Shown here piece by piece: positions 52,504 to 62,112 of a stretch of 64,000 bases of DNA (the first letter of the stretch is position 1; the number at the start of each line of letters is the position of its first letter). Under the pieces are notes generated by a model that was not told the DNA's origin, ran no database searches, and saw nothing but the letters and a program-made list of their open reading frames with translations. The DNA is taken from positions 62,001-126,000 of the forward strand of contig JAFZKN010000014.1 of the NCBI GenBank assembly GCA_017553635.1. The letters are read 5' to 3'. The translations under genes and the position numbers were made by a program. Source of the DNA: Treponema sp. (GTDB taxonomy: Bacteria > Spirochaetota > Spirochaetia > Treponematales > Treponemataceae).

Positions 52504-53523
52504 ATGAAAAAATTTTTTAGCGCTATTATATTGATTTGTGGAATTTTATCTTCGGGATGTGCGCAGTCGTCAAAAAAAAGTATTCCAGCTATTGAAGGTA
52601 AAGAAGGTTTGTTTGCTGTTATCGCAACAGATAAGGGAGATATTGTAGTTGAATTATTTTATAAACAGACTCCACTTACTGTAACAAACTTTGTCGGTTT
52701 AGCAGAAGGAACTTTAACTGCAGCAAAAGGAAAAAAGTTTTTTGATGGTCTTAAATTTCATCGTGTAGAAGCAAACTTTGTTATTCAGGGTGGTGATCCT
52801 GAAGGAACAGGTTATGGTGGACCAGGATATAGATTTGAAAATGAACCTGTAAAGGATCTTAAATTTGATGTAGCTGGAAGACTTGCTATGGCAAATTCCG
52901 GTCCAGACACAAATGGAAGCCAGTTTTTTATTACACACGTTCCTACAGAACCTTTAAATTATAATTACACGATTTTCGGAACTGTAATTGAAGGACAGAA
53001 TGTAGTTAATTCAATTCAGAAAAATGATAAAATTAAATCAGTAAGAATTTATCGTAATGGTGCAGAAGCAGAAGCATTTACAGCAACACAGGCAGATTTC
53101 GATAAAAGAATTCCGCTTGCAAAACAGGTAAAAAAAGAATTTGAAAAAGCTATTTTTAACGAAGCTGTTGCAGGATGTTCAGAATCTGAAAACGGAATCT
53201 ATTATCAGATTCTTAAACAGGGAACTGGAAATAAAATCGGCAACGGAAAAAAAGTTAAAGTTGAATACCGCGGATATATGATAAATGGAAGAATTTTTGA
53301 TGCATCAAGGCAGTTTCATCCGCAGGGACACGATCCATTGGAATTTATAACTGGTTCCGGTGGAATGATTAAAGGATTTGATCAAATGGTTGCAGATATG
53401 AAGCCGGGCGAAATAAGAAAAATTGTAATTCCACCAGAATTGGGATATGGAAGTGCCGGTGTTCCACAGATTGGAATTAAGGGCGGAGATTATATCTGTT
53501 TTGACATCTGCGTCGTAAATTAA
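52504..53523 (+). CDS. Dual-family immunophilin (cyclophilin-FKBP fusion), lipoprotein
   Basis: 339 aa. A lipobox (LSSGC, Cys19) predicts anchoring on a membrane facing out. Residues 34-190 are a cyclophilin with FHRVEANFVIQGGDPEGTG and NGSQFFITHVP. Residues 240-339 are an FKBP with VKVEYRGYMINGRIFD, GFDQMVADMKPGEIRKIVIPPELGYG. Both are peptidyl-prolyl isomerases and would fold exported proteins. Cyclophilin-FKBP fusions (CFBP) are known in Treponema denticola. It is followed by a cytoplasmic paralogue 43 bp downstream. Confidence 0.92.
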   Translation: MKKFFSAIILICGILSSGCAQSSKKSIPAIEGKEGLFAVIATDKGDIVVELFYKQTPLTVTNFVGLAEGTLTAAKGKKFFDGLKFHRVEANFVIQGGDPEGTGYGGPGYRFENEPVKDLKFDVAGRLAMANSGPDTNGSQFFITHVPTEPLNYNYTIFGTVIEGQNVVNSIQKNDKIKSVRIYRNGAEAEAFTATQADFDKRIPLAKQVKKEFEKAIFNEAVAGCSESENGIYYQILKQGTGNKIGNGKKVKVEYRGYMINGRIFDASRQFHPQGHDPLEFITGSGGMIKGFDQMVADMKPGEIRKIVIPPELGYGSAGVPQIGIKGGDYICFDICVVN

Positions 53524-53566
53524 TTTTAAACCAATTATAAAGTGTATATAAAAAATGGAGAAAGGT

Positions 53567-54523
53567 ATGGAATCTAGAAAAGTTATTGAAGGAAAAGACG
53601 GTTTATTTGCCGAGATTAAAACAAACAAAGGAATTATTATTGTTGAACTTTTTTACAAAGCAGCACCACTTACAGTAACAAACTTTGTTGGTCTTTCTGA
53701 AGGAACACTTGATGCTGCAGAAGGAAAAAAATTTTATAACGGGTTGATTTTTCACAGAGTTATAAAAGATTTTATGATTCAGGGTGGAGATCCGGAAGGA
53801 AGTGGAAGAGGCGGTCCTGGATATCAGTTCCCGGATGAACCGGTTGAAGAACTTATCTTTGATGAACCTGGAAAGCTTGCTATGGCAAACGCAGGTCCTG
53901 GAACAAATGGAAGCCAGTTCTTTATTACACATGTTCCAACTCCCTGGTTAAACTATAAACACACAATTTTCGGAAAGGTTGTAACAGGACAGGATGTTGT
54001 AGACAGCATTCAGGGAAATGATACAATCGTTAATATCGAAATTATCCGTAATGGTGCAGAAGCAGAAGCTTTTACAGCAACACAGGAAGATTTTAATAAA
54101 CTTGTTCCACATGCTCAGAAACAGTCAGAATCTTTTATAAGCCCTGTTCTTAAAAAAATGGTTTCTGATTTTTCAAAAACCGACAACGGAATTTACTACA
54201 AAGTAATTTCAGAAGGAAATGGAGCCGAAGTAAAAAACGGAAACAAGGTAGTCGTAGAATACAAAGGATATTCCGTAGATGGAAATATTTTTGACGGTTC
54301 TACTAAATTTGTTCCAGAGTCTCACGATCCTATCGACTTTGTAGTTGGTGCCGGCCAGATGATTAGGGGTTTTGAACAGATGGTTCTTGATATGAAAGTA
54401 GGAGAAACAAGAACGATTGTTATTCCACCAGAACTTGGATATGGAAGACGTGGTATTCCACAGGTTGGAATTTCTGGAACTGATTATATCTGTTTTGATG
54501 TTTACATTGTAAGTGCAGAATAA
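53567..54523 (+). CDS. Dual-family immunophilin (cyclophilin-FKBP fusion), cytoplasmic
   Basis: 318 aa from the ATG at 53567. GGAGAAAGG overlaps and follows an upstream ATG and serves this one. No signal peptide. Cyclophilin core: FHRVIKDFMIQGGDPEGSG and NGSQFFITHVPTP. FKBP: VVVEYKGYSVDGNIFDGS, MIRGFEQMVLDMKVGETR. It is a close paralogue of the preceding lipoprotein, so one copy serves the cytoplasm and the other the envelope. The gap between them has TATATAAAA-type sequence that could be a promoter. Confidence 0.9.
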   Translation: MESRKVIEGKDGLFAEIKTNKGIIIVELFYKAAPLTVTNFVGLSEGTLDAAEGKKFYNGLIFHRVIKDFMIQGGDPEGSGRGGPGYQFPDEPVEELIFDEPGKLAMANAGPGTNGSQFFITHVPTPWLNYKHTIFGKVVTGQDVVDSIQGNDTIVNIEIIRNGAEAEAFTATQEDFNKLVPHAQKQSESFISPVLKKMVSDFSKTDNGIYYKVISEGNGAEVKNGNKVVVEYKGYSVDGNIFDGSTKFVPESHDPIDFVVGAGQMIRGFEQMVLDMKVGETRTIVIPPELGYGRRGIPQVGISGTDYICFDVYIVSAE

Positions 54524-54537
54524 TATCTGAGAAGAAT

Positions 54538-54987
54538 ATGAAAGACGAAGCTGAAAGAGAAAAATTTTTTAAAGATTTTGAAGAACGCTTTGGTACACAA
54601 GTATCTGATATCGAAATGATAAATATCGAAGCGGGCGAAAAAACATTTAAAGAATTAAATCTTAAGCCGCAGAATAATACTAATTCTTTATGGGGGCTTC
54701 TTGTTTTTTGCGAAAATAAAAAAACTTATTTTTATGCACATCCGTCAGAATCGATGATGAGTGCGATGATAAGAGTTGCAAAACACGGAGAACTCCCTGA
54801 AGAACAATGCGTATGTCTTTCTGATTTAAAAGACTTTACGATTCTTGATTATAAAAAAAGCTGGTATGATTTTTTTATACCGGGAAAAAAGTTTATGATA
54901 GAAGCGCGCTTTACTGCCGGTCAGGAAGCTTTATATTTTCTGATGAACACGCAGAAAAAAGCAGATCAGGTAAAAGTAAAATTTTAA
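54538..54987 (+). CDS. Small protein of unknown function
   Basis: 149 aa, no signal peptide, acidic and aromatic (WGLLVFCENKKTYFYAHPSES, KSWYDFFIPGKKFMIEARF). I do not recognise a family. A PH-like or beta-rich fold is possible but not supported by a motif. GAGAAG precedes the ATG. It lies 14 bp after the second immunophilin and 16 bp before the ankyrin protein, so it is probably in the same transcript. Confidence 0.7.
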   Translation: MKDEAEREKFFKDFEERFGTQVSDIEMINIEAGEKTFKELNLKPQNNTNSLWGLLVFCENKKTYFYAHPSESMMSAMIRVAKHGELPEEQCVCLSDLKDFTILDYKKSWYDFFIPGKKFMIEARFTAGQEALYFLMNTQKKADQVKVKF

Positions 54988-55003
54988 TCATCAGGAAGTA
55001 ATT

Positions 55004-57529
55004 ATGGTAAAACGTTTAGTCATTGCAGTTACATTATTTGTTGCTGCTTCTTTTTGCATGTCTGCAGGAGAAATCTGGGATTTTGAAGAAAGAATCGTAA
55101 AGCTGGATAATTCTGTAATAAAAGAGATAAGACTGGATTCAGTTGCGTACGATTCCTGGTCTGACGAAGAATACGAAGATATAAGATCTTATTTTAATGA
55201 CACAAAGGACGAAATTACTTTTCTTGAAAAATATATCAGATTAAAAAATGACGCAGTCGTTAGCTTTTTGCTGAAAAACTTTGGAGAAGATATTCTTTAT
55301 TATAGGTCAGGTAAAGATATTCTGTTAGTTTGCGCAGAAGCAGGAACTCCAAAAATGTTTAATTTAATTGCTGCTGTAAAAATAAAGGCAGATAACTGGA
55401 AGTTCGATGAATTTGAATTATTCAAAGCCGCAAAACAAAATTCTGATTCCGGAATGATAAAGGCAGTTGTTCCTTATATTAAAAAGTCATTTGAAAAAAA
55501 AGACGATATGAGGCCTGTAATAGATGAACTTATTGCAGATGAAAAACTGGCAGATGATTTTTTGGAATTAAAACTTACTGACAGTAATTTTCTTCATCCG
55601 ATTATTGATTATTATTACAGCAATAAGGATAAAGAAAAGGAAATTTTAGTTTTTGCCGAAAAGCTTTTAAAAAGTGGAGCAAAGGTTGATATATTAGATA
55701 GTAAAGGTCAGACACCATTATATGCTGCGGCAGATGATGAATTTTTTTCTTATGAGAAACTTCTTCTTAACTACAAGGCTAATCCAAATATTTTTCCAAA
55801 AGAAGATAAATCAACGCTTATGTTAGCGGTAAAGAGTAAAAATCTTGAGCTTGTAAAACTGCTTGTAGAAAAAGGAGCCAAAGTAAATGCTTTAAGCAAT
55901 TATTCAAAAGAGACTGCGCTTTTTGAAGCGGCTGAAGAGAATAACTATGAAATTGTAAAATATCTTCTTGAGCATGGCGCAAATCCAAATATTAAAAATA
56001 AATATGGTGAAATTGTTTTACATAACTTATCAGATGAAGATATAAGTATTTACAAAATTCTTGTCGAACACGGGGCTGATATTAACATTAAAGATGATTA
56101 TGGTTATACGTCATTAGCTATGGCTGCTGCCCTGTCAAGAATTGATGCTGTAAAACTTTTTCTTGACTATAATCCTGATTTTTCTGTCTGCTCTAAAGAT
56201 GGCAATAATTTTTTTCATATGATGATGTATTGGAGCCTTCAGCATGAGGTTCATGGAGTTAGTGATAGTGGATGCTGGATTGTAGGAGACGGCCTGAATA
56301 ATGAGCTTGTAGAATTACTGGTTGAAAAAGGTGTAGATATTAATGCCAGAAATGTTGAAGGCCTTACACCGATTCAGATTGCATGTACCAGTAAATTTGA
56401 TCTGCCAAATGATGTTGAAATACTTATTAAGAACGGAGCAGATCCTTTGGTTCTTGGTGATGAAAAAAAAGATTCACTTTTGATGATTTCTGTGCGTAAT
56501 CCAAAAGTAGTTCAGGTTTTACTGAATAATGGCGTTGATAAAAGTTATGTAAATACAGAAGGAAAGAATGCATATGATTATGCCATGGAGCATGCAATTT
56601 ACTATCATGGCCAGAAAAGTGCGGAATCAGTAAGAATTTTATATGATGAAAAAAGTGACGGCAAGAAAAATTATTCACTCCAGGATGTACTTGAAGCCGG
56701 AAATATGATTGTTGCAAAAAGACTTCTTGTTGAATGTAAGGATATTAATGCACAGGATGAAGAAGGTAGATGGCCTTTAATGTGTGCAGTTCTTTCTCAA
56801 AATACAGAGCTTATAAAACTTGTTCTTGAGAGGAAGCCGGAATCTTCACAAAAAAATAAGTCTGGTAAAAATGATCCGGTTTTACTGACTGCTGTAAGAA
56901 AGCATAATGTAGAGGTTGTAAAGCTTCTGCTTGAAGCAGGCGCAGATCCAAATGAACGTGTTCTTGATTATTCTAATTGTTCAGAAAGTCCATTGTATGT
57001 TGCAGAATCTTATATTGGTTTTTCTGATCGCGGAAAGGATGATTTTGAGATTATTAAGCTGTTAATTAAGTATGGAGCAGATCCAAATGCCCGTGGCGGA
57101 AGTTATAATGGAACTGATTTTATGGAAGCCTGCAACAGCTCTTCTGTTGAAGTTGTGGGATTTCTTTTGCAAAATGGTGCAGATATATTTGTAACGGATA
57201 ACAGAAAACGAAGTCCTTATTCAATTACAGACAACTATAAAACGAGGGAACTGATTAAAAAACATGCAATAAATCAAATTAGTTCCAAAAAAGTTATTGC
57301 AAAAAAAGATATAGTACCAACGCAAAGTGAATCTGTTTATTCCAGGGAAATGTCAGTAATTGGAAAGGGACAGGTTGTTGAGGTTGTAGATGTTAAACCT
57401 GAAATAGTAAAGAACAACGGTGTTGAAGGTTTTATGATCCGCGTCAAACTTGCTGAGCCAGTAGAAGATTATTATGGTAATTATATAATTGAAGGCTGGA
57501 TTTTTTCTGGAGATGTAGATATCAGATAA
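55004..57529 (+). CDS. Secreted ankyrin-repeat protein
   Basis: 841 aa. Signal peptide MVKRLVIAVTLFVAASFCMSAGE. At least ten ankyrin repeats lie between about 235 and 760. Clear ones read GQTPLYAAADDEFFSYEKLLL, KSKNLELVKLLVEKGAKVNAL, EENNYEIVKYLLEHGANPNIK and ARNVEGLTPIQIACTS. The C-terminus (about 775-841) has a separate all-beta stretch resembling an SH3-like fold. Ankyrin proteins bind other proteins; an envelope-facing one in a host-associated bacterium is a candidate surface or periplasmic adaptor. Weak similarity in layout to the lipoprotein at 33338 is visible. Confidence 0.85.
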   Translation: MVKRLVIAVTLFVAASFCMSAGEIWDFEERIVKLDNSVIKEIRLDSVAYDSWSDEEYEDIRSYFNDTKDEITFLEKYIRLKNDAVVSFLLKNFGEDILYYRSGKDILLVCAEAGTPKMFNLIAAVKIKADNWKFDEFELFKAAKQNSDSGMIKAVVPYIKKSFEKKDDMRPVIDELIADEKLADDFLELKLTDSNFLHPIIDYYYSNKDKEKEILVFAEKLLKSGAKVDILDSKGQTPLYAAADDEFFSYEKLLLNYKANPNIFPKEDKSTLMLAVKSKNLELVKLLVEKGAKVNALSNYSKETALFEAAEENNYEIVKYLLEHGANPNIKNKYGEIVLHNLSDEDISIYKILVEHGADINIKDDYGYTSLAMAAALSRIDAVKLFLDYNPDFSVCSKDGNNFFHMMMYWSLQHEVHGVSDSGCWIVGDGLNNELVELLVEKGVDINARNVEGLTPIQIACTSKFDLPNDVEILIKNGADPLVLGDEKKDSLLMISVRNPKVVQVLLNNGVDKSYVNTEGKNAYDYAMEHAIYYHGQKSAESVRILYDEKSDGKKNYSLQDVLEAGNMIVAKRLLVECKDINAQDEEGRWPLMCAVLSQNTELIKLVLERKPESSQKNKSGKNDPVLLTAVRKHNVEVVKLLLEAGADPNERVLDYSNCSESPLYVAESYIGFSDRGKDDFEIIKLLIKYGADPNARGGSYNGTDFMEACNSSSVEVVGFLLQNGADIFVTDNRKRSPYSITDNYKTRELIKKHAINQISSKKVIAKKDIVPTQSESVYSREMSVIGKGQVVEVVDVKPEIVKNNGVEGFMIRVKLAEPVEDYYGNYIIEGWIFSGDVDIR

Positions 57530-57540
57530 GATTCTGAGAA

Positions 57541-57578
57541 AAAAACTGCGATTTTCAATAAAGGAAATCGCAGTTTTT
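57541..57578. terminator. Bidirectional intrinsic terminator
   Basis: AAAAACTGCGATTT (57541-57554) pairs perfectly with AAATCGCAGTTTTT (57565-57578) over a 10-nt loop. T-runs on both strands allow it to end both the ankyrin gene and the convergent gene at 57597. Confidence 0.88.
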
Positions 57579-57596
57579 TTATTGAGAAATTCGCAA

Positions 57597-58430
57597 TTAA
57601 TACTGATATGTATAATCGCTCATACCTGCAAGTTCATTAACTGTTGTTCCAAATTTCTGAGCGATGCTGTAAGTAGTTACTTTTGAAACATTTCCTTTTG
57701 GATCATATTTAAAGAATTTGCGCAGATAAAGCTTGTTCTGTGGTGTGTATGTTGCAATTTCTGTTAATACACCATTTGCATCATAGCGGTAAAGTTCTTT
57801 TTTCTCTAAAGAGCCGTCTTCATTAAAGTAATATATTTCCTGAACCTTTTTCTGATCGTTGTATTTAAAAGTTTTTTTAGATTCAAGTTCACCATTTGAA
57901 TAATATGAATATGAAGTTTTACAATTTCCGTTTTCATCATATTCGTAAACATTTTTCCAGATAATTTTTCCAAGACCGTTGTAAAGGGTTTCTTCTGTAC
58001 AGTTATTTCCTGTATATTTGAAAATTGACTTGCTCGAAAGATAATCTTTTGCGTCATATTCAGATTCTTCAGTTTTTAAACCTTTTTTATCATATGTGTT
58101 TACAATCTTCCAGAGAATATTTCCTGCATCGTCTACACCAGTCTGCGCTGTGATATTTCCTTTTGAATCGTAAGAATATGTAATTTTATCGAGAACTTTT
58201 CCGTCTACTGTAAGACTTGAATTTTCGATTTCCTGACCAAATTCATTGAAAACATGCTGGTATTTAGCACTTGGTGTTCTGAAATATTCACCGAATTTTG
58301 ATGCTACAACGTAATCTGTTTTGATATAAGATTTTACACCACCTGTTGGTGCAGTTGTTAAAACCGGTTCTCCTGCAAATGTAAAAAAACTAAATCCAAG
58401 AACAAATAATGATGAAAAAACCTTTTTCAT
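57597..58430 (-). CDS. Secreted protein with YD/RHS-like repeats
   Basis: 277 aa. Signal peptide MKKVFSSLFVLGFSFFTFAGE. The mature part has repeated short modules: ITYSYDSKGNITAQTG, IVNTYDKKGLKTEESEYD, NVYEYDENGNCKTSYSYY, TFKYNDQKKVQEIYYFNEDG, LYRYDANGVLTEIATY. They follow the Y-D-x-x-G-N pattern of RHS/YD and MORN-like proteins. No toxin tip is present. GGAGGTAGT precedes the ATG. It is convergent with the ankyrin gene and reads against the replication direction. Confidence 0.8.
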   Translation of the reverse strand: MKKVFSSLFVLGFSFFTFAGEPVLTTAPTGGVKSYIKTDYVVASKFGEYFRTPSAKYQHVFNEFGQEIENSSLTVDGKVLDKITYSYDSKGNITAQTGVDDAGNILWKIVNTYDKKGLKTEESEYDAKDYLSSKSIFKYTGNNCTEETLYNGLGKIIWKNVYEYDENGNCKTSYSYYSNGELESKKTFKYNDQKKVQEIYYFNEDGSLEKKELYRYDANGVLTEIATYTPQNKLYLRKFFKYDPKGNVSKVTTYSIAQKFGTTVNELAGMSDYTYQY

Positions 58431-58499
58431 ACTACCTCCAAAAAAATTCTGTTTAATGATATAATTATAACATACATTTTTAAGAAAGAGAAATTTATT

Positions 58500-60083
58500 A
58501 TGGTAAAAGATTTAATTACAATAAAAGACTGCAGAGTCGAAGATTTAAAGTCTGTAAAAATAGAGAACGTTAACTGGAATTTCAAAAGTGGAGAAGCCTG
58601 GCTTGTAATCGGGCCAAATGGAGGCGGTAAGGCTGAATTTTTGAAAGCCCTTTGCGGTCAGATGAATATTGTGCCTTTGAACCCGTTGGATTCAGTTTAT
58701 TCAAATATATTTGAGGGCTCGGTAGAAATTGTGTCTCTCGAAAAGGCTGCCCGACTTATCGAGGAAGAGAGAATTAACGATGAAAGCGAATATGTAGAAG
58801 GTGGAGTTGATATAGGCCGGACAGGGCGTGTTTTTCTTGCAGAGGCTATTTTAGGTACAAAGGTAAAGAAAAACTCAAAGCTTCCGGAAGAGGCTTTGAG
58901 GCTTGAGACTTATCCACAGGTAAAGCTTTGCGGAATAGAAAAAATACTTGACCGCGGGCTTAAATATATGTCGACAGGTGAAATAAGGCGAACTTTGCTT
59001 GCCCGTGCACTTATAAGCGGAAAAAAACTTTTGATTTTAAGTGACCCTTTTGCAGGACTTGATGTCGAAAGCCGTAAAATTCTTTTGGATTTTTTTGATA
59101 CGATTGCAAAAAAACAGTTAAAAGAAACTGATTCGATGGATTTTCCAAGAATTATACTGGGAATGGAAAGATATCATGAAATTCCTGATGCGATTAATAA
59201 TGTAATTGAATTTACTCAAGGGAAAGTTTCTTTTTCCGGTACCAGAACCGAATATGAAAAAATTATCGAAAAAAGGAATGAAGAAAAAGATAAAAACAGA
59301 AGTAAAGACCGCAATGAATTTGAAAACGATTTAGAACAAATTCAGCATGAAACACAGGTACTTCATACAGAAAAAGATGAGTCAGAAACCCTCATCGAAA
59401 TGAACAGTGTAAATGTCGGCTGGGGTGACAATCACGTTCTTGTTGATTTAAACTGGAGCTTAAAAAAAGGACAGCACTGGCTTATAAGAGGTCCAAATGG
59501 TTCTGGAAAAACTACATTTCTTGAACTTATAACAGGCGACAATATGCAGGTTTTTTCAAACGACATAAAAATTTTCGGAGCACGCCGGGGAAGCGGTGAA
59601 ACAATCTGGGATATAAAACGAAAGCTTGGAATTGTTTCTTACAGGCTTCATGTTGAATATAGAATGGTTGGATCTACGACTTTGGAAAATGTCATTATTT
59701 CGGGCTTTAGGGATTCAATCGGGCTTTATGAGGCGGCAACGGATGTAGAAAAGGCGGCTGCAAAAAGATGGCTGGTTTTGGGTGGATTTAAAGGTCGCGA
59801 AAGTGAAGCATTTAATTCGATAAGTTATGGAGAACAGCGAGCCATTTTAATTTTGAGAGCTGCTGTAAAATGTCCGCCGGTTTTGATTTTGGACGAGCCC
59901 TGTCATGGTCTTGATGAAAATTACAGACAGAAAATTCTTGATCTTCTTGAAATTGTTGCAGAGAGTGGAACTACAACTTTACTTCATGTAACTCATGATG
60001 CTTCAGAAGTTCTTGACTGTGAAAAAAATATTCTCGAATTTTATCCAAAAGCCTCTCCAATGTACAGGATAATCTGCCGATAA
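58500..60083 (+). CDS. Duplicated ABC ATPase (ModF/PhrA-like)
   Basis: 527 aa with two nucleotide-binding domains. The first has GPNGGGKAEFLK for Walker A, where the usual Ser/Thr after Lys is Ala, and a degenerate signature MSTGEIRRTLLAR. The second, about 300-520, is complete: GPNGSGKTTFLE, signature SYGEQRAILILRAA and Walker B VLILDEPCHGLDE. This layout fits the ModF/PhrA ATPases found with molybdate transporters. No permease or binding protein is here, so transport is doubtful. AAGAAAGAG precedes the ATG. Confidence 0.83.
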   Translation: MVKDLITIKDCRVEDLKSVKIENVNWNFKSGEAWLVIGPNGGGKAEFLKALCGQMNIVPLNPLDSVYSNIFEGSVEIVSLEKAARLIEEERINDESEYVEGGVDIGRTGRVFLAEAILGTKVKKNSKLPEEALRLETYPQVKLCGIEKILDRGLKYMSTGEIRRTLLARALISGKKLLILSDPFAGLDVESRKILLDFFDTIAKKQLKETDSMDFPRIILGMERYHEIPDAINNVIEFTQGKVSFSGTRTEYEKIIEKRNEEKDKNRSKDRNEFENDLEQIQHETQVLHTEKDESETLIEMNSVNVGWGDNHVLVDLNWSLKKGQHWLIRGPNGSGKTTFLELITGDNMQVFSNDIKIFGARRGSGETIWDIKRKLGIVSYRLHVEYRMVGSTTLENVIISGFRDSIGLYEAATDVEKAAAKRWLVLGGFKGRESEAFNSISYGEQRAILILRAAVKCPPVLILDEPCHGLDENYRQKILDLLEIVAESGTTTLLHVTHDASEVLDCEKNILEFYPKASPMYRIICR

Positions 60084-60109
60084 ATTAGTATTACACTGGG
60101 AGAAAAACT

Positions 60110-61225
60110 ATGGAAAAAGCCTCATTACTTGATTTAAGAAAAATTATTGCTGTCGGAATTTGTTTTTGCGTTAGTACTGCTTTGATTGGGGCAGATACGA
60201 AGAAAAAAACTTATCCAAAAGTAACAGAAAAGACAATCACAGAAGAAGGTGTGATGTATCCTGATTATTCACATCCTTACAAATGGAACAGCGATATAAA
60301 AGGTGAACCTGTTTTATTTGATGAAGTCTGGGGCTATGTAATGGTTTCCCGCCTTGCAGACTATAAATATGATACTCCGCTTACAGATGTTGCACTTTTT
60401 GCTGCAGAAATTAACAGTTATGGTGAACTTGTAAATGTCCCGATGCGTACATGCATAAGTGATAAATTTAAGGGAAGAGTTCATCTTGTTACGATTTGTG
60501 AAAGTACTTCGCTTTCGCATTTCTGTCTTGATCCGCATTTTAAGTGCCGCGATAAAATTGTAAAGGGGCTTCTTGATGCAGCAAAGGATTTTGACGGTCT
60601 GCAGGTTGACTGGGAATTAGTTCCAGCACGCGATGATGAAAATTTTTATGAGTTTTTAAAGGAACTTAAAAAAGGACTCGGAAAAAAACCTCTTACTGTA
60701 TGTGTTCCAGCCAGAACAAAAACTTTAAAGAAAGATGTTTATTCTTATCAGAAAATTGGAAAGATTGCTGACCGCATTATGATAATGGCTTACGATGAAC
60801 ATTGGACAAAAGGGCCGGCAGGATCAATTGCTTCATATGACTGGTGTGTAAAAGTTGCTGATTATGCAAAAATTGTATGGCCTGAAAAAAAATATATAAT
60901 GGGTCTTCCATTTTATGGAAGAACATGGTCGAGCGATCCTGTTCAGCAGGCATGGGCATTTAACGGAATGAACCGTCAGGCACATGAAAATAATGTCGTT
61001 AAAATTGAACGTGAAAAAGGTGTTCCTCACTACGAATATAAAATCGAAGTTACTGTAACAGGCTGGTACGAAGACGCTTATTCTAATTATGAAAGAGCGA
61101 AAATGTACAAATCAAAAAAATATAATACGATTGCATTCTGGAGAATGGGACAGGAAGATGTCGCAGTCTGGGAATGGATTGGAAATAAAACTTCGGGCAC
61201 AAAACAGCTTGGCGTAGAAGAATAA
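60110..61225 (+). CDS. GH18-family glycoside hydrolase, exported
   Basis: 371 aa. The N-terminus has a signal peptide (RKIIAVGICFCVSTALIGA) after a short basic start. The GH18 active-site strand is DFDGLQVDWELV (DxxDxE, with Glu the proton donor), and RIMIMAYDEHW and YIMGLPFYGRTW are the downstream strands. The layout (no chitin-binding domain) resembles YaaH/SleL-type enzymes that cleave peptidoglycan sugars more than true chitinases. GGGAGAA precedes the ATG. It is 26 bp after the ABC ATPase. Confidence 0.85.
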   Translation: MEKASLLDLRKIIAVGICFCVSTALIGADTKKKTYPKVTEKTITEEGVMYPDYSHPYKWNSDIKGEPVLFDEVWGYVMVSRLADYKYDTPLTDVALFAAEINSYGELVNVPMRTCISDKFKGRVHLVTICESTSLSHFCLDPHFKCRDKIVKGLLDAAKDFDGLQVDWELVPARDDENFYEFLKELKKGLGKKPLTVCVPARTKTLKKDVYSYQKIGKIADRIMIMAYDEHWTKGPAGSIASYDWCVKVADYAKIVWPEKKYIMGLPFYGRTWSSDPVQQAWAFNGMNRQAHENNVVKIEREKGVPHYEYKIEVTVTGWYEDAYSNYERAKMYKSKKYNTIAFWRMGQEDVAVWEWIGNKTSGTKQLGVEE

Positions 61226-61272
61226 ATTTATATTGCACTATCAGGTCTGGAGTTTGCCAGGCTGAATACACT

Positions 61273-62034
61273 CTAGTGCGTGCGCTCAGAAGCAGCTACC
61301 TGATAGGCGATGTATTCATGATCAAATTCATATCCGAGTTTTTCTGCAAGATGCACGGAATTTAAATTCTGTGCATCCCAGCTTGGATATAAACCTTCCT
61401 TTAAGCAGCGAAGTATTAAAGCTGAACTGACTATAGTTGCAAGATGCTTCTGTCGTTCTGATTCTATTGTATCAACTTCTATTTCGATTCCGTTTTTGTA
61501 GCGTGTATAAGATGATGCGCCAGAAACAAATTTGCCGTCTTTTAATATTACAATTCCGCGGCCAAGCTTAAGATATCTTTCTTTTGTTTCGAATGCAGAG
61601 ACAAAGTCAAATGTAACAGGATCTTTAAGACACATATCATAAATATCAGAATCGATGTCTTTTAACTGATATCCTTCTGGAAGTAAATCTACATTTTTCT
61701 GTAAAAGTTCTGTATCAAATTCTGTATCTTTTTTGATTGCATATCTTGTTGTGCGGATTGCAGTAGGAAAATATTCTTCGATTAGAGAAGACCAGGCTTC
61801 GTTTTGCGGAACCATTATTACAAAGCCATCAGGTTTATTAATTACAAGCTCGCGCTCCGGAACTCCTGCGTAAAAGCCGAAGCATCCGACAAATGCAAAT
61901 GCCGATTTTGGATTTTGAGTATCTGTAACAAAAACTTTTCCCATAACTTTTTCAAGGCATGAGTAAATAAGAGTTTCATTCCAGTCTTTAAACAGGTCTT
62001 GAACTTTTGATGTGTCTTCTAATTCGTAAATCAT
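61273..62034 (-). CDS. GNAT-type acetyltransferase family protein
   Basis: 253 aa. The first 120 residues lack obvious motifs. The C-terminal half has VSGASSYTRYKNGIEIEVDTIESERQKHLATIVSSALILRCL, which is the acetyl-CoA-binding GNAT region, and YPSWDAQNLNSVHLAEKLGYEFDHEY. This is the GNAT_acetyltran (zwittermicin-resistance-type) pattern. The substrate is unknown. AAAGGA precedes the ATG. It is oriented against the flanking genes. Confidence 0.8.
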   Translation of the reverse strand: MIYELEDTSKVQDLFKDWNETLIYSCLEKVMGKVFVTDTQNPKSAFAFVGCFGFYAGVPERELVINKPDGFVIMVPQNEAWSSLIEEYFPTAIRTTRYAIKKDTEFDTELLQKNVDLLPEGYQLKDIDSDIYDMCLKDPVTFDFVSAFETKERYLKLGRGIVILKDGKFVSGASSYTRYKNGIEIEVDTIESERQKHLATIVSSALILRCLKEGLYPSWDAQNLNSVHLAEKLGYEFDHEYIAYQVAASERTH

Positions 62035-62112
62035 TTTTTATCCTTTCGTTTTTGAAATATAAAAATATTATAACATAAAATACGGGTAAAAAAAATATCG
62101 GAGGAAAAAAGA

